DNA from: Phascolarctos cinereus
Taxonomy: Eukaryota; Chordata; Mammalia; Diprotodontia; Phascolarctidae
Direction of reading: 5' to 3'
Assembly: GCF_002099425.1 (NCBI RefSeq)
Contig: NW_018344058.1
Coordinates: 372,001 to 436,000 of the forward strand
DNA: 64,000 nucleotides
A model generated the notes under the pieces. It ran no database searches. It was not told where the DNA came from and worked only from the letters and a program-made list of their open reading frames with translations. Positions 54,227 through 64,000 of the stretch are shown here, in pieces. Numbering within the stretch: position 1 is the first letter of the stretch; each line of letters starts with the position of its first letter. Both the position numbers and the translations under genes were made by a program.

Positions 54227-54414
54227 GCAAGTTGACTGTCTTGTTTGTGTTTTTGTCTTTCAGTTCTTAATGGGTGTTCCATTTCTGTGTGAGTTCTCCA
54301 GGTGCTAGAACACCTTTAGAATGCCTAAAGCCATATCGGTTGAAGTGCAAACAAAGGCAATTTGTCTTTTATCTCTAAGACCTCATATTAGACCTTGCTT
54401 GACACCTTTCTAAT

Positions 54415-54660
54415 AAACTTTTTCAATTAATATTTACTAAGCACCTACTCTGTGTAAGGTGCTGCGAACAAGAAATTTAAAATTGGAAGAGGCCTTAGGA
54501 GTCATATTATTTTATATTATAGTTATCTTTGTATGACTCATATCCCTCTAAGATTCACTGTTAGCTCCATGAGGGTAGAGAGTGCTTATTATATAAATGT
54601 GCTTTTAGAGTGCTTTGCAGACAGTGGTGCTTAATAATGCTTATTGCATTAAGTTGAATT
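54415..54660 (+). repeat. L2-like LINE fragments
   Basis: TAAGCACCTACTCTGTGTAA and, in a second piece, GTTAGCTCCATGAGGGTAGA with GACAGTGGTGCTTAATAATG. Confidence 0.5.
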
Positions 54661-55024
54661 AAATTGGAAAATCTAAATTAAAATAAAACCTGAAAACTTT
54701 TCTCTAAACACAAGCTTACGTATAAGTATAGATGCAGGCTTGGTTGTCAATTACAATGAAATCAATTAGAGGTTTGAAGTAAACCCCCATGAAGATGTTT
54801 AGAATTTGGTCACACATGATATAACAATTACAATACATAAGAACTGCTTCTGATAATGGCTGATATAGACATGCTCTTCTGGTCTGGAATTATGGTAATG
54901 AGTTTTCAGATAGGGGTAGGAGTGGGATATGAGCAGGAGAAAAGAATGTCACTAGATAGTTTTGATTATTAAAGGGATACACACGTGCATGTGTGTATAC
55001 ATGTGTGTATATATGCTTGTACCC

Positions 55025-55170
55025 AAACAAAGGGTCAGAGCTATGACGATTTTTACTATAGTCCAACTATTTCATTTTACAGATGGGAAAACTGAGGGTC
55101 ATGCACTTGTCTAAGGTCTTATCACAAGTTAGTGCTAGAAACTGTGTCCACTGAAGTGCTCTTCTTCCTT
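55025..55170 (-). repeat. MIR-type SINE fragment
   Basis: CATTTTACAGATGGGAAAAC, TGAGGGTCATGCACTTGTCT, AAGGTCTTATCACAAGTTAG. Confidence 0.65.
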
Positions 55171-55220
55171 TAAATAACATCGCTGTTGAATTATATTTTT
55201 CATCCCCTTCTTGTTTAAAG

Positions 55221-55315
55221 GACATGAATACCTCAGAAAATCTGCAGATGATAACATTATATTGTATAATATTGAAACAGGAGAAACATCTATCATCTTG
55301 AGCAATACCACCATG
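55221..55315 (+). CDS. FAP: FAP exon 4 (beta-propeller)
   Basis: 95 nt; with the split codon it reads GHEYLRKSADDNIILYNIE, TGETSIILSNTTM. Human: GQEYLHQSADNNIVLYNIE, TGQSYTILSNRTM. It keeps the sequon N-T-T (Asn91; human Asn92 N-R-T). Acceptor TTTAAAG, donor ATG|GTAAAG; ends in phase 0. Confidence 0.97.
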
Positions 55316-55441
55316 GTAAAGTATCACATATATCTATACTTTTCAATAATATTATTTAAAAGCATTCAACTTATTCAAATGCAAGGTAACCAATCTCGGT
55401 TAAATTTTCTTGTTCTTTAATCAATTTCTTTATAATTTCAG

Positions 55442-55516
55442 AAGAGTGTGAATGCTTCAAATTATGGATTATCATCTGATCGGCAGTTTGCTTATCTAGA
55501 AAGTGATTATTCAAAG
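55442..55516 (+). CDS. FAP: FAP exon 5 (beta-propeller)
   Basis: 75 nt, 25 codons, phase 0 at both ends: KSVNASNYGLSSDRQFAYL, ESDYSK. Human: KSVNASNYGLSPDRQFVYL, ESDYSK. Sequon N-A-S (Asn98; human Asn99) kept. Acceptor ATTTCAG, donor AAG|GTATTC. It lies only 126 bp after exon 4. Confidence 0.97.
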
Positions 55517-55719
55517 GTATTCTCTTATGTTAGCTGCTTAATTTGCCTGCCTGTATGTGTTTGTGAATGTATGTTTTCAAACCCATTATTGTTTGTCTAA
55601 ATTTTGTCTAAAAGCTGTCTGCACAAGCAAGTAGAAAGGGCTGGGGAAATCTTTCTGCATGAAGTAGCCTTCCTGAGTTGCTCTTCACCTTCAGATTTCC
55701 CAGTACCTCGTTATTTTTT

Positions 55720-55960
55720 GGGGCAGCCAGCACAGTGGATAGAGCACCTGGCATGGAGTCTGAAAGACTCATATTCATTAGTTCAATTCTGGCTCCAGAC
55801 ACTCACTAGCTGTGTGACTCTGGGCAAGTCACTTAACCTCTGATTGCCAGTGGATCCACTAGAGAAGGAACTGGTAAACCATTCCAGCATCTTTGCCAAG
55901 AAAACACCAAAATGAGGTCACAAAGAGTCAGACACAACTGAAATGACTGAACAACAAAGT
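55720..55960 (+). repeat. Mar-1-like CORE-SINE
   Basis: GGGGCAGCCAGCACAGTGGA, CTAGCTGTGTGACTCTGGGC, ACTGGTAAACCATTCCAGCA, AAGAGTCAGACACAACTGAA, ending CTGAACAACAAAG. Confidence 0.9.
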
Positions 55961-56299
55961 GATTTTTTAGGATAGGAAGAAAAGACATAACTGAGTTTTC
56001 CAGGATATTCCCGAGTTGTCTTTAGGCTTCAGGTCACTGAAACCAGGTATTTAAGAAAATGCTTTTTAAGAATAAGAGAACTATTTAATTCTCTTCCAGA
56101 CAAAGTTGGTCCTGATAAATTGGGAGAATTAGGTCAAATAAGCCTTTGTATTTAAAATATGCCTTTACAAATTGTAATTTTCTTTCAAAGGAAAAATATT
56201 CCCCAACATAAAAGTAGTACAGATGATCTCAGATTTTTGAATTATCCTTTAAAAGTTTATAAGCTATCATTTAGAACTCTGATCTTTATTACCTTTGTG

Positions 56300-56402
56300 T
56301 TATTGGACGAATCACTTCATCTGGGCCTCAGATCTCTCATCTATAAAATGAAGAGGTTGGATTAGATGATCTCTGTGATCCCTTCCAGTTTAAAGCTTCT
56401 CA
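56300..56402 (+). repeat. MIR-type SINE fragment
   Basis: TCTCATCTATAAAATGAAGA, GATTAGATGATCTCTGTGAT, CCCTTCCAGTTTAAA. Confidence 0.65.
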
Positions 56403-56439
56403 CCCTATAATTAAAGAAATTTGAATTTCATCCTGCAGT

Positions 56440-56612
56440 GCATCACAGAACTTAGAGCATTTATTATTATACTAATTGTGAAAATGAGAAATCTAAGATA
56501 CAGAAATGTTCATTGACATGCAATTTCACAGAGTCAGTATTAGAAGCAGGACTAAATACCATTTCTTCCAACTCTCAACTCAGAGCTATTTCCACTAGAT
56601 TCTCATCAACTC
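56440..56612 (-). repeat. MIR-type SINE fragment
   Basis: ATTTATTATTATACTAATTG, GAAAATGAGAAATCTAAGAT, CAATTTCACAGAGTCAGTAT. Confidence 0.55.
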
Positions 56613-57865
56613 TTTTTTTTAATGTCAGCAAGGATGGAAAATAGCTGGCCATTATCCCCTTTATACCATAGCATGGAATTTGGAGAAGTGATCATAATAA
56701 GTCACTGTCAAATTAGATTTTTGATTTGTAGTATTTAGGTAAAAAAGTATATATATAAAGTATCTTCAGGTTCTAGGTCCAATTTTTCCTTCACTCTTGC
56801 ATTTAAAATACTATTCTGAGTCCTATTTTGCCACGTATCTTTACTATAAAGAGCAAAAAGCCATTCTTGTCTATCCCCATCACCCAGTCAATTATTAATC
56901 TCCCCGGTAGATGGTAAGTCATCGTTTCCTGGTAAACCATTGATAAAACATTTTTTTTAACTCAGAGAAGTTTCTTTGCCAAACATTCAAGAATCTCTTG
57001 CAAAGAATAACACCTTTCATCTCTACCTAGCACACGTGCTACAGAAACGTATGAAACAAAACACACACAAAAATGTTATTTTCCTTGGGAGTTGTTTGCT
57101 GAACATTTTTTTTTGTTTTTGTTATTCTGAAAAACAATCATTTGGGTACAAGCCAGTACCTCACAAAATAACTACATATATATTGAATAGAATGAACTCT
57201 GAATCTTTATTCCAAAATTCTTCTCCCTTTTCTTCAAAGTACTATTTTCTAAGTTATCCAATGATCTTAGTTAACATAGGCCCATATGAGGGTGGTCTCA
57301 GACAATGGTCTCAGACAAGGATATTTATATATTATTTTATATTTTTTATTTATATTTATATTTTAATTTATGCTTTTTAGCTTCAAGGTATGTATTATAA
57401 TGTCATGTGTGGGTATTATGCAGGTACAAGTATTATGTAGATATTATAAAGTTCATTTAATTCTTAGTTGAATGAATAAAAATGTCCTTTATGATTGCTT
57501 ATTCAATAAATATTTACTTTTAAAAAATAAATATATAAAATTTCGCCAATCTATTCACTAATGCAGCACATGCCTAAGGTGAGTAATGTTATGGTACTTT
57601 TGACTTCATCTAAACTGAGAACAGGAAAGACTGAGCTAGTATGAGGTAAAAGCATTATGGGATTAGAACTTTGAAATGTACCAAGAAGCACAAGGAGCTA
57701 TGATTAAAAAAAAAAAAAGGTGCAAAGGCCATCAGTGCTGACTAGGGTATTATTGTGTTCAATCCTGTTCTATCTATATGATAATGTTACTTTCATAATC
57801 CTGAATTTTGCAAAATTAATTGGGGTTCCCATGATAATTATTTTCATCATAATTGGTTTTTTTCT
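56613..57865. other. FAP intron 5 sequence, nothing recognised
   Basis: AT-rich, including low-complexity TTTATATTTT near 57325-57365. No exon or repeat family recognised. Confidence 0.4.
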
Positions 57866-57881
57866 TTATTCGATCTGACAG

Positions 57882-57934
57882 CTTTGGAGATATTCCTACA
57901 CAGCAACATATTACATTTTTGACCTTATAAATGG
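57882..57934 (+). CDS. FAP: FAP exon 6 (beta-propeller)
   Basis: 53 nt: 17 codons plus two bases, reading LWRYSYTATYYIFDLIN and the first two bases of a Gly codon. Human: LWRYSYTATYYIYDLSNG. Acceptor CTGACAG, donor ATGG|GTAAGA. The following human exon starts with the EFVRGNELPRP segment, which I could not find before the window ends, so intron 6 exceeds 6 kb. Confidence 0.96.
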
Positions 57935-57974
57935 GTAAGACATGTTGTCAATTTATATATGTGTGTGTATATAA

Positions 57975-58080
57975 CATTGAAATATAATATAATATGATAC
58001 AACATAATATAATATAATAAAATAAAATATAATACAATATATTAGAATGGAATAGGATAGAATAATAGCATAAAATAATG
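57975..58080. repeat. AATAT/AATAC-rich low-complexity tract
   Basis: Repeated AATATAATATAATA-type sequence with AATAC, AATGG and AATAG variants, a decayed pentanucleotide array. Confidence 0.85.
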
Positions 58081-58239
58081 AAAGCTAACTCCTACTGGAA
58101 ATCCTAATTTGAGAATAGCATTTCCTTATTTTGTTGCCTTTTTAGAGGCAGATTAGTGCCAATTTTCATTAGTGAAACAAAAGAAAATATATCCATTTTC
58201 TCAAGTTTGAGTTTTGTAATATTCGTGCTAATTGAGTAC

Positions 58240-58412
58240 TGGGAACCCTGAATATCAAGACGTTGGACTTTCATTTTGCATTCAAATCTTCACTGATCGT
58301 CTTTCTCTAACCTTACTTTTCTGGGCTATGCCTCAGTTTCCTCATCTATACAACGGGCTTGATCTCTATGCTAGTTCTAAAATTTTGGGGATTTTGATTC
58401 TATAATTTCTTC
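58240..58412 (+). repeat. MIR-type SINE
   Basis: CAGTTTCCTCATCTATACAA, GGGCTTGATCTCTATGCTAG, TTCTAAAATTTTGGGG. Confidence 0.65.
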
Positions 58413-58556
58413 CTATTTTAGCAATTTCATGCTGTTCTAATGTTTTCTCTTCATCTAACCTTTTAAAAAATTCTCCTCTCTTCCCCTTTGCCTTCACCCC
58501 TTTCATTTCAGTTGTTCTTTGATTTAATTTCAAATTTATCTACCACTTATTTTATA

Positions 58557-58561
58557 CACAC

Positions 58562-58597
<36 letters not shown>

Positions 58598-58622
58598 TCA
58601 CACACACATATATATATATATC
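58557..58622. repeat. (CA)n(TA)n microsatellite
   Basis: CA run with TA and TC interruptions at 58557-58607, then TA to 58620. Confidence 0.92.
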
Positions 58623-59379
58623 ATTATCAGTAGCTGGAGAATGAATGAGCTTACAGTCTCAGTCATTCATTACATAAAAATTCTCTTAAGTGACATGATA
58701 TGAATCTCATAGCAGAGGCCAACCTAAAATACATTCCAGTCACTAAACAGTGAGGAAATGGAATAAGAGTAATAAAACTTGAGTTTAAAGTTAACAGGAT
58801 TGTCGTTGCATTAGTCCAAAGAAATGGCTTTGAGAGATTTGAAGGAGAGATCGCATTTGAAGGAGAGATTCAGCTTGGGGTTACAAAATGAGGGTAGGAG
58901 AAATCAGGGGAAGTTTCATGGAGGAGCACCTTAATTGGATCTTCATTTACTAATTTTTCCAATTCAAACAAAGCTATTCTAAAACTGGACTATATTTGGG
59001 ACAATCATTGGTATTTCACTGGAAATTCCAACCCAAAATGCATCTTCTAATTAGAAATGATTTTCCAAATGCTTCAAGGATAGAGTTGTTTTATGGAAAA
59101 AGTTATGCATCAACAGTTTCCCAACATACCTATTTTTTTAGCCTATTGCTTCTGAAGAGCGGATATGTCCTATTTATGTTTACACAAAGAAGAAAAATAC
59201 CAGGTAAAGGAATGCTGATTTAACTTTACATGAAAAAGGCATAGACTCTCTATATTCCTAAGAGTTTATTTATCTTGACATGATATATGTTTCCCTGCTT
59301 TTTAAGACAATGAAAACCATAGAGTTAGAAGGGACCTTTTTATAGGAAGGAATGTGCCCAACCTCAAAGGTAACTAACT
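58623..59379. other. FAP intron 6 sequence, nothing recognised
   Basis: Contains a short tandem pair (GAGAGATTTGAAGGAGAGA / GAAGGAGAGATT near 58833-58870). No exon or repeat family recognised. Confidence 0.4.
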
Positions 59380-59645
59380 GCCTATAGGAAGCAGGGTATG
59401 GTAGAGTCTAAACGTCAGTAGGCTAGTTTAGAGTCCAAAGACCTAGTTTGTAAAAGGCGGAGATCAGTTACCTTACTGGCTAGCCATGTGTCCTTAGGCA
59501 AGTCACTTAAATCTCTGGACCTTTTCCTCATATATAGAATGGGAATAACACTTATACTACCTGACAAGTTTGTCCCAAGGATCAGTCAAATGAGATTATT
59601 CACAGAAATTGCTCTGTAACCAGAAATTAATATGTTAATCTGTGA
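59380..59645 (+). repeat. CORE-SINE (MIR/Ther-1-like)
   Basis: GCAGGGTATGGTAGAGTCTA, CCTTAGGCAAGTCACTTAAA, CCTCATATATAGAATGGGAA, TCAAATGAGATTATTCACAG. Confidence 0.7.
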
Positions 59646-59892
59646 TCTTAATTAAATAACAAAACCTATCTTTAAAATTTTCATTGTTTTGTTTTCTTAT
59701 CATTTACTTTTCCCATTATATCTTTGAATCTATATTTCCAGAGAGCCATCCCTTTTAACAAATAAAAAAAATATAATAAACCATTTCAATAAACTAACAG
59801 TACCAAGTCCAATATGATATGTATTATTCTATACCCATAGTCCCTCATCTCAGGAAAGAAGGAAATATGGTACATTTTCTCTCTCTCTCTCT

Positions 59893-60032
59893 TTGCTTTT
59901 GGCTAGGCAGTGGGGTTAAATGACTTGCCCAGGGTGACACAGCTAGTAAGTGTCAAGTGTCTGAGGTCACATTTGAACTCAGGTCCTCCTGACTCTAGGG
60001 CTGGTGCTCTATCCACTGCACTGCCCCCTGTA
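59893..60032 (-). repeat. WSINE/SINE1-like SINE, left arm of an inverted pair
   Basis: GGGGTTAAATGACTTGCCCA, CAGCTAGTAAGTGTCAAGTG, CTCTATCCACTGCACTGCCC on +. The head lacks about 8 bp (CTAGGTGG) relative to the next copy. Confidence 0.9.
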
Positions 60033-60080
60033 CGTTCTCATAGCTCTTATTTGAGGCCAGACTTGGTCATTACAATTTCA

Positions 60081-60095
60081 CAATATTCAGTTTCA
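60081..60095 (+). repeat. SINE target-site duplication, left copy
   Basis: CAATATTCAGTTTCA, identical to 60250-60264. Confidence 0.9.
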
Positions 60096-60249
60096 GGGAA
60101 GCTAGGTGGCGCAGGGGATAGAGCACCAGCCCTGAAGTTAGGAGGACCTGAGTTCAAATCTGGCCTCAGACCAAACACTTGACACTTACTAGCTGTGTGA
60201 CCCTGGCAAGTCACTTAAGCCTAACTGCCTAAAAAAAAGGAACAAACAA
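60096..60249 (+). repeat. WSINE/SINE1-like SINE, right arm of an inverted pair
   Basis: GGGAAGCTAGGTGGCGCAGG, GAGTTCAAATCTGGCCTCAG, CTAGCTGTGTGACCCTGGCA, tail AAAAAAAAGGAACAAACAA. Perfect 15-bp duplications flank it. Confidence 0.95.
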
Positions 60250-60264
60250 CAATATTCAGTTTCA

Positions 60265-60306
60265 TTGTTTTACTATTGTTCTTGTTTTCATTGTAGCCAT
60301 TGTGTA
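60265..60306 (-). repeat. Old L1 3' fragment, left part
   Basis: TTGTAGCCATTGTGTA before the LTR and CTTTGTTTTCCTGATTTTGC after it join into the minus-strand L1 phrase seen at 16091-16130. Diverged. Confidence 0.5.
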
Positions 60307-61254
60307 TGGAAGGAGAATTGTGTCCACCCCTACATCAATTAATTCCAAAGCCCAGATAACTCAATTGAATCAGTCAAAAATAAGTTAGGTGTGAATAAGT
60401 TGGATAAAGACAAATGATAACACACAGGAAATAACCTTGTTATTGGTTGAAGAAGATCACATGATGCTTCTTCGACTACATATAAAAAGTTTGGAAATAG
60501 TCAGTTGAGTGGGACACTACATACCCAGCTGGGACTAGAGAAAGATAGAGTGTTGGCAAATGAAATATCTCCCAAGAAAAGGCAACTGAGAATCTAGAGA
60601 CAGAATTGAACAGATTCTGACTTGGTAAACTTTTAAAGATTGGAAGACCTAGACGTCTGGTCAGCTTCGGTAGCAGTGTCCACCAGAGTACCGTGTACCA
60701 AGAGACACGGCAAGGATTGACTAGACACACCACAAAAAGGCAGCCACAAATCTCTAAAAGGGCTCTCACTCTCAAAGCCCAGCAAAGAACTGCATCTAAA
60801 GGGAACTTCATGAGCTCCTCATGAAAAGAGAAAAGGATGTGTAAGTTACTCTTTTGGCACACAGGTTTTCTATATGTGCAGCTCACTGCCCTTTTACTAA
60901 AAAGGTTTTGCTGTTCAAGGGGAGGGTCAACCTCCAGTATGGATTATTTTTTTTAGTAACAATTATCCTTCCTAGAGCTGCTTAGTAAGTATTCTAGCTT
61001 TACTAAGATACACTTGCTTAGTAAATAACCTTTCTAAAAGCTAATTAAGGCTGGCTTATAATCAGTAGGAAGCACACTCAGAGAGAGTTCATGAGCAACA
61101 GTATTAAAAACCTTGGACCCTTGGAGTTATGCTGAAGTCTCAGGGATGTGCTTAGAACTTCGAGGGAAGAAGTCACCAGTAACCCTCTGGGGACCCAGTC
61201 TGTCAATGTGAGTGGGAGCCAGAGAAGGAGAAGTAGCCTGAAGATGGTACTACA
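60307..61254 (+). mobile_element. Solo LTR of an endogenous retrovirus
   Basis: 948 bp with 5'-TG...CA-3' ends (TGGAAGGAG ... GGTACTACA) and a 4-bp duplication TGTA on both sides (60303-60306, 61255-61258). Inside are a CCAAT-type box (TTATTGGTTGAAG) and a TATA box (ATATAAAAAG near 60480). The 4-bp duplication fits a class I (ERV1-like) element. No internal retroviral region remains, so it looks like the product of LTR-LTR recombination. It sits in an old L1 fragment and is itself an old fossil. Confidence 0.6.
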
Positions 61255-61258
61255 TGTA

Positions 61259-61440
61259 CTTTGTTTTCCTGATTTTGCTTACTTCTCTTTGCATCTGTTC
61301 ATAAAAAAAAAATCTTCCTATACTTCTTTGCATTCATTAAATTCATGCAAAGAAATACTCCATTTCATTTCTTTTCTATAACCTGTTTAGTCATTCTCAA
61401 TCATCTTCTTTTTAACTTCAATATTTTCCTAGTGATACTG
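61259..61440 (-). repeat. Old L1 3' fragment, right part
   Basis: CTTTGTTTTCCTGATTTTGC, TTACTTCTCTTTGCATCTGT, CTGTTTAGTCATTCTCAATC follow the minus-strand L1 ORF2 end. Confidence 0.6.
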
Positions 61441-63029
61441 TCTGACTGTGACATATGGAACACCATAAACTACAAACAGTCAAAATTGTAGAGATGTAAG
61501 GTAGACATAAATAAGCTGTGGCATCTTATTATTGATAACTTACATTTGGCAAGTGGTGTAAAAGGTGTCATCAAATAAATGTATGATCTTCTGAAAAGGC
61601 CAGTCGCATTAAGAGAGAAGGAAAAAGTATTATAATGGTACACAGTAGGATAAGGATAGGTACTGGATCTTTGATTTCATTAGTATAGTGAACTCCTAGA
61701 AAAGGAAATTCTCCCTACTATTACAGGCCAGCACTTTCTTTGCAACTTATAGTTCTAGATGTTTGCCTTCAAGTATAAAGTTAAATGACATAGAAGAAGG
61801 CCTCCAATATAATGAGTGGATCCTTTATAGAGGCTTCATGGGAAGACTTAGCTAAGAGTCACACATGAAGAATAGGGATGTATAGGTTGCAATCAACATC
61901 ATTAAAGGGAATATACACAATAATGAAATTATTGATCCATTAAAGTATTATATTATTGCTCACATCTTTTTAGAGATCCTAAGAAGAATAATCCTAATAT
62001 CCTTTAGTAGACTAATGTCTTAAAGATAAGAATTTATTTTTACTATATAATCTAAATCCCATTGGCTGCTATTTGTTCATTTTCTCTCTGCTTATGGAAT
62101 AAATGTGTATTGTCATTTATTCAATACATATATTTAAAGACTCATCAAGTTGCCCTGTAACCTCCTTATCTGCATATTAAATAAATCAACACATTCTAGG
62201 TGGAAGGCACTGTGATAAGAACAGAAGGGAAAGCAAATAGTATCAGGGAATTTATAATATGTCAGGAGATGAAAAATAAACTTACCCTTTCTCAGAGAGG
62301 CCTTTTCAAACGTTTAGTCATTTTCATTGCTCTCAAATGTACCACGTTGAAATTTTCCATGCCATGCTTTCCATAGACCTAAAAATTGAGTTCAAGTTTC
62401 AAGTAAAGTAGAAGGCATATTGGTTCACAGTTCCTGCATACCATGCATCTCAGTAACACATTTAATTTTTAACAAGTAAACAATAAATTTATTCAAAAAT
62501 TTTCTCATCAAAACCAACTTAATGTATCATCTTGGCATTTTTAATTACAGTCTAATTAAGATGTGCGTGATTCCAACAACCCTTGAAAAACAAAGATGAC
62601 TCACGTAGGAAAGGATTCTTGAAATGATGTCTGTCATTCTAAAATAATACACATACAGACGTCATAAACAAGAGTATCTACTGAGCCATAAAGATGTCAC
62701 CACTAGGTGGAGAGACCTGAGGGAATAAATATCAATATTTTCAAAAAAGTCTACTTTAGTAATTATATAGACTTATTCTTCAACATTCAGAAAAATAAGG
62801 GAGTGCCATAAAATTTCATAAAAGGCTTATAAGCAGACCCTTAAAGGATGTGCAAAAATAAGCAAAGTTTGTCTTTAAGACCCAGTTGTCTGTCTTAATG
62901 TACACAGTACTCCCATTCAAAATTCTCCTTTCATAAATATCCAGGATCCTTATACTGAGCTATCTAGCTTATGAGAAGAAGCCTATTCTTCAAATGTTTT
63001 TTACTCTCTATACTCCCTTTTAAGTTATC
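61441..63029. other. FAP intron 6 sequence, nothing recognised
   Basis: About 1.6 kb of AT-rich DNA without a recognisable exon or SINE. GGCACTGTGATAAGAACAGA near 62206 may be a LINE scrap. The stretch around 62480-62620 looks single copy and could be a conserved non-coding element; alignment is needed to say. Confidence 0.4.
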
Positions 63030-63640
63030 TGGCTCCACTAATGCATTGTTGGTGGAGCTTTGAAATTGTTTAACCATTCCAGAAAGCAATTTGGAATTAT
63101 GTTAAGAAAGTGTTTAAAATGTCTATAATTTTTGACCCAAATTTCCACTATTAGGCATATATCCTAAAGAGGTCAATAAGAAATAATATGCTCAAAAATT
63201 TATAACAGGACTTATTTATATAGCAAAGATATGGAAACAAAGTCTGTGCTCATTGTTTCAGGAATGAATTAAAGTTAACAGGACGTGAATGTAATGGAAT
63301 ATTATTGTAATGGAATGCAATTAGAAATTGTGAATATGAAAATACAAGGGAAGATTTACATGAACTGATATAAAATAAAGCAAAGACAACTAGGAAACCA
63401 ATATACACAATGACTACAACAGTGTAAATGAGATCAACAATGAAACAATTAAAACTGAATATTATAAAATTAAAATAACCAAGAGAAAAATGAGAAGGCA
63501 CATCCCACTACTTTGCGTAAGTAGGAGACTGTTGGTGTGGAATACTGCATATAATATAAAATTTTTTGATATGTTGGTGAATTTTACTGACCTTTTTTTT
63601 CCTTCTAAAAAAATTCTTTATTATAAGGTATATGCTGGAC
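63030..63640 (+). repeat. Old L1 ORF2/3' UTR fragment
   Basis: TTTAACCATTCCAGAAAGCA, ATTTGGAATTATGTTAAGAA, CACAATGACTACAACAGTGT, GGAGACTGTTGGTGTGGAAT, ATTCTTTATTATAAGG: marsupial L1 ORF2 end and 3' UTR order. Heavily diverged. Confidence 0.78.
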
Positions 63641-64000
63641 AATGTAGGTAATATCCAAACACCCTGCAACACTCAATGAGTACAATGTCACCACAAACAC
63701 CAGCTTTCCTTCTATGCTTCTTGGATCCCAGCTACCAGGTCATTCTCTCAACCTGCAAAGTGACCAACACTATATCTGAGGTTCTTTTCTGTTACTTACA
63801 TAAGCCTGGGAAATGATACGGGTCTTCCTACATAGATTCTGGAACACAGCAGCATTATCCCTCTAACCCTCTCCTAAAGAGGGGGAAAAAACTGTAGGCG
63901 ATGAAAAACAAAAAATATCAAACATTTATTTTTTTAAAAGTTATCTTCTCCATTCCTATATGGAACCTAAGTTTTATACTAGCTAATCTGATAAACAAAT
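63641..64000. other. FAP intron 6 sequence at window edge, nothing recognised
   Basis: No exon or repeat recognised. Confidence 0.4.

Larger units (their letters stand above)
54227..55220 (+). other. FAP: FAP intron 3, GC-AG type
   Basis: Begins GCAAGT and ends TTGTTTAAAG. Contains weak L2-like segments near 54415-54475 and 54530-54660 and a MIR fragment near 55025-55170. Confidence 0.88.
55517..57881 (+). other. FAP: FAP intron 5
   Basis: Donor GTATTC, acceptor TTTATTCGATCTGACAG. Contains a Mar-1-like SINE and MIR fragments listed below. The rest (56600-57870) is AT-rich with no exon recognised. Confidence 0.92.
36835..64000 (+). other. FAP: FAP gene, 5' part (promoter-proximal to intron 6)
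   Basis: FAP is a type II membrane, dimeric prolyl-specific serine protease (DPP4 family, S9B) with dipeptidyl peptidase and gelatinase activity, displayed on activated fibroblasts. Six coding exons are in the window: 37050-37055, 37461-37545, 54131-54226, 55221-55315, 55442-55516 and 57882-57934. Joined in phase they give 136 residues plus two bases of codon 137: a short cytoplasmic tail, the signal-anchor helix and the first blades of the beta-propeller. The catalytic alpha/beta-hydrolase domain lies beyond the window. No stop or frameshift is present. One residue is missing relative to human in the stem (SEESTRAL against SEENTMRAL). Confidence 0.95.
57935..64000 (+). other. FAP: FAP intron 6 (5' part)
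   Basis: Donor GTAAGA at 57935. Continues to the window edge; repeats listed separately. Confidence 0.88.

Noticed and set aside
60476-60886. 136-codon minus-strand open frame
   Set aside because: Lies antisense across the solo LTR; no recognisable domain and no splice or promoter context.
58000-64000. FAP exon 7
   Set aside because: Searched by eye for the segment coding EFVRGNELPRP...QYLCWSP; nothing matches, so it is placed beyond the window.

Overview
The window is vertebrate nuclear DNA from a marsupial. Two host genes can be read exon by exon. Between and inside them lie marsupial CORE-SINEs (WSINE/SINE1-like and Mar-1-like copies with a BovB-type tail), marsupial L1 and half-L1 elements, and old L2 and MIR. 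The species cannot be fixed from sequence alone; the many short tRNA-derived SINEs that begin GGGGCAGCTAGGTGG would fit an Australian lineage or an opossum.

Layout, all on the + strand for host genes. 1-2050: the last two coding exons and 3' UTR of IFIH1 (MDA5, the cytosolic long-dsRNA sensor). About 2.05-36.8 kb: an intergenic interval filled by L2, MIR and DNA-transposon remnants, an almost complete L1 on the minus strand (15.66-23.42 kb) carrying several later insertions, and a full-length ORF1-only half-L1 on the plus strand (24.13-26.91 kb). 36.8 kb to the end: the 5' part of FAP (fibroblast activation protein alpha, a DPP4-family membrane serine protease), with promoter, 5' UTR and coding exons 1-6 (residues 1-136 plus two bases of codon 137). 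The window ends inside FAP intron 6. IFIH1 followed by FAP in the same orientation is the conserved mammalian order around GCG-FAP-IFIH1.

The two genes do not form a pathway; they are linkage neighbours. Points worth a second look: a C-x-x-C zinc-ligand pair in IFIH1 where human has C-x-C; the FAP exon 2 acceptor, whose polypyrimidine tract is a (GT)23(CT)20 microsatellite with a complementary (AG)24 tract in the next intron; a GC-AG intron in FAP; an L1 with an apparent 3' transduction; a half-L1 with perfect 15-bp target-site duplications; and a nested stack of L1, SINE and solo LTR in FAP intron 6.

No RNA gene, CRISPR array or bacterial-type feature is present. I found no undescribed biological system. 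Repeat family names are from memory of their consensus sequences and have not been checked against a library.
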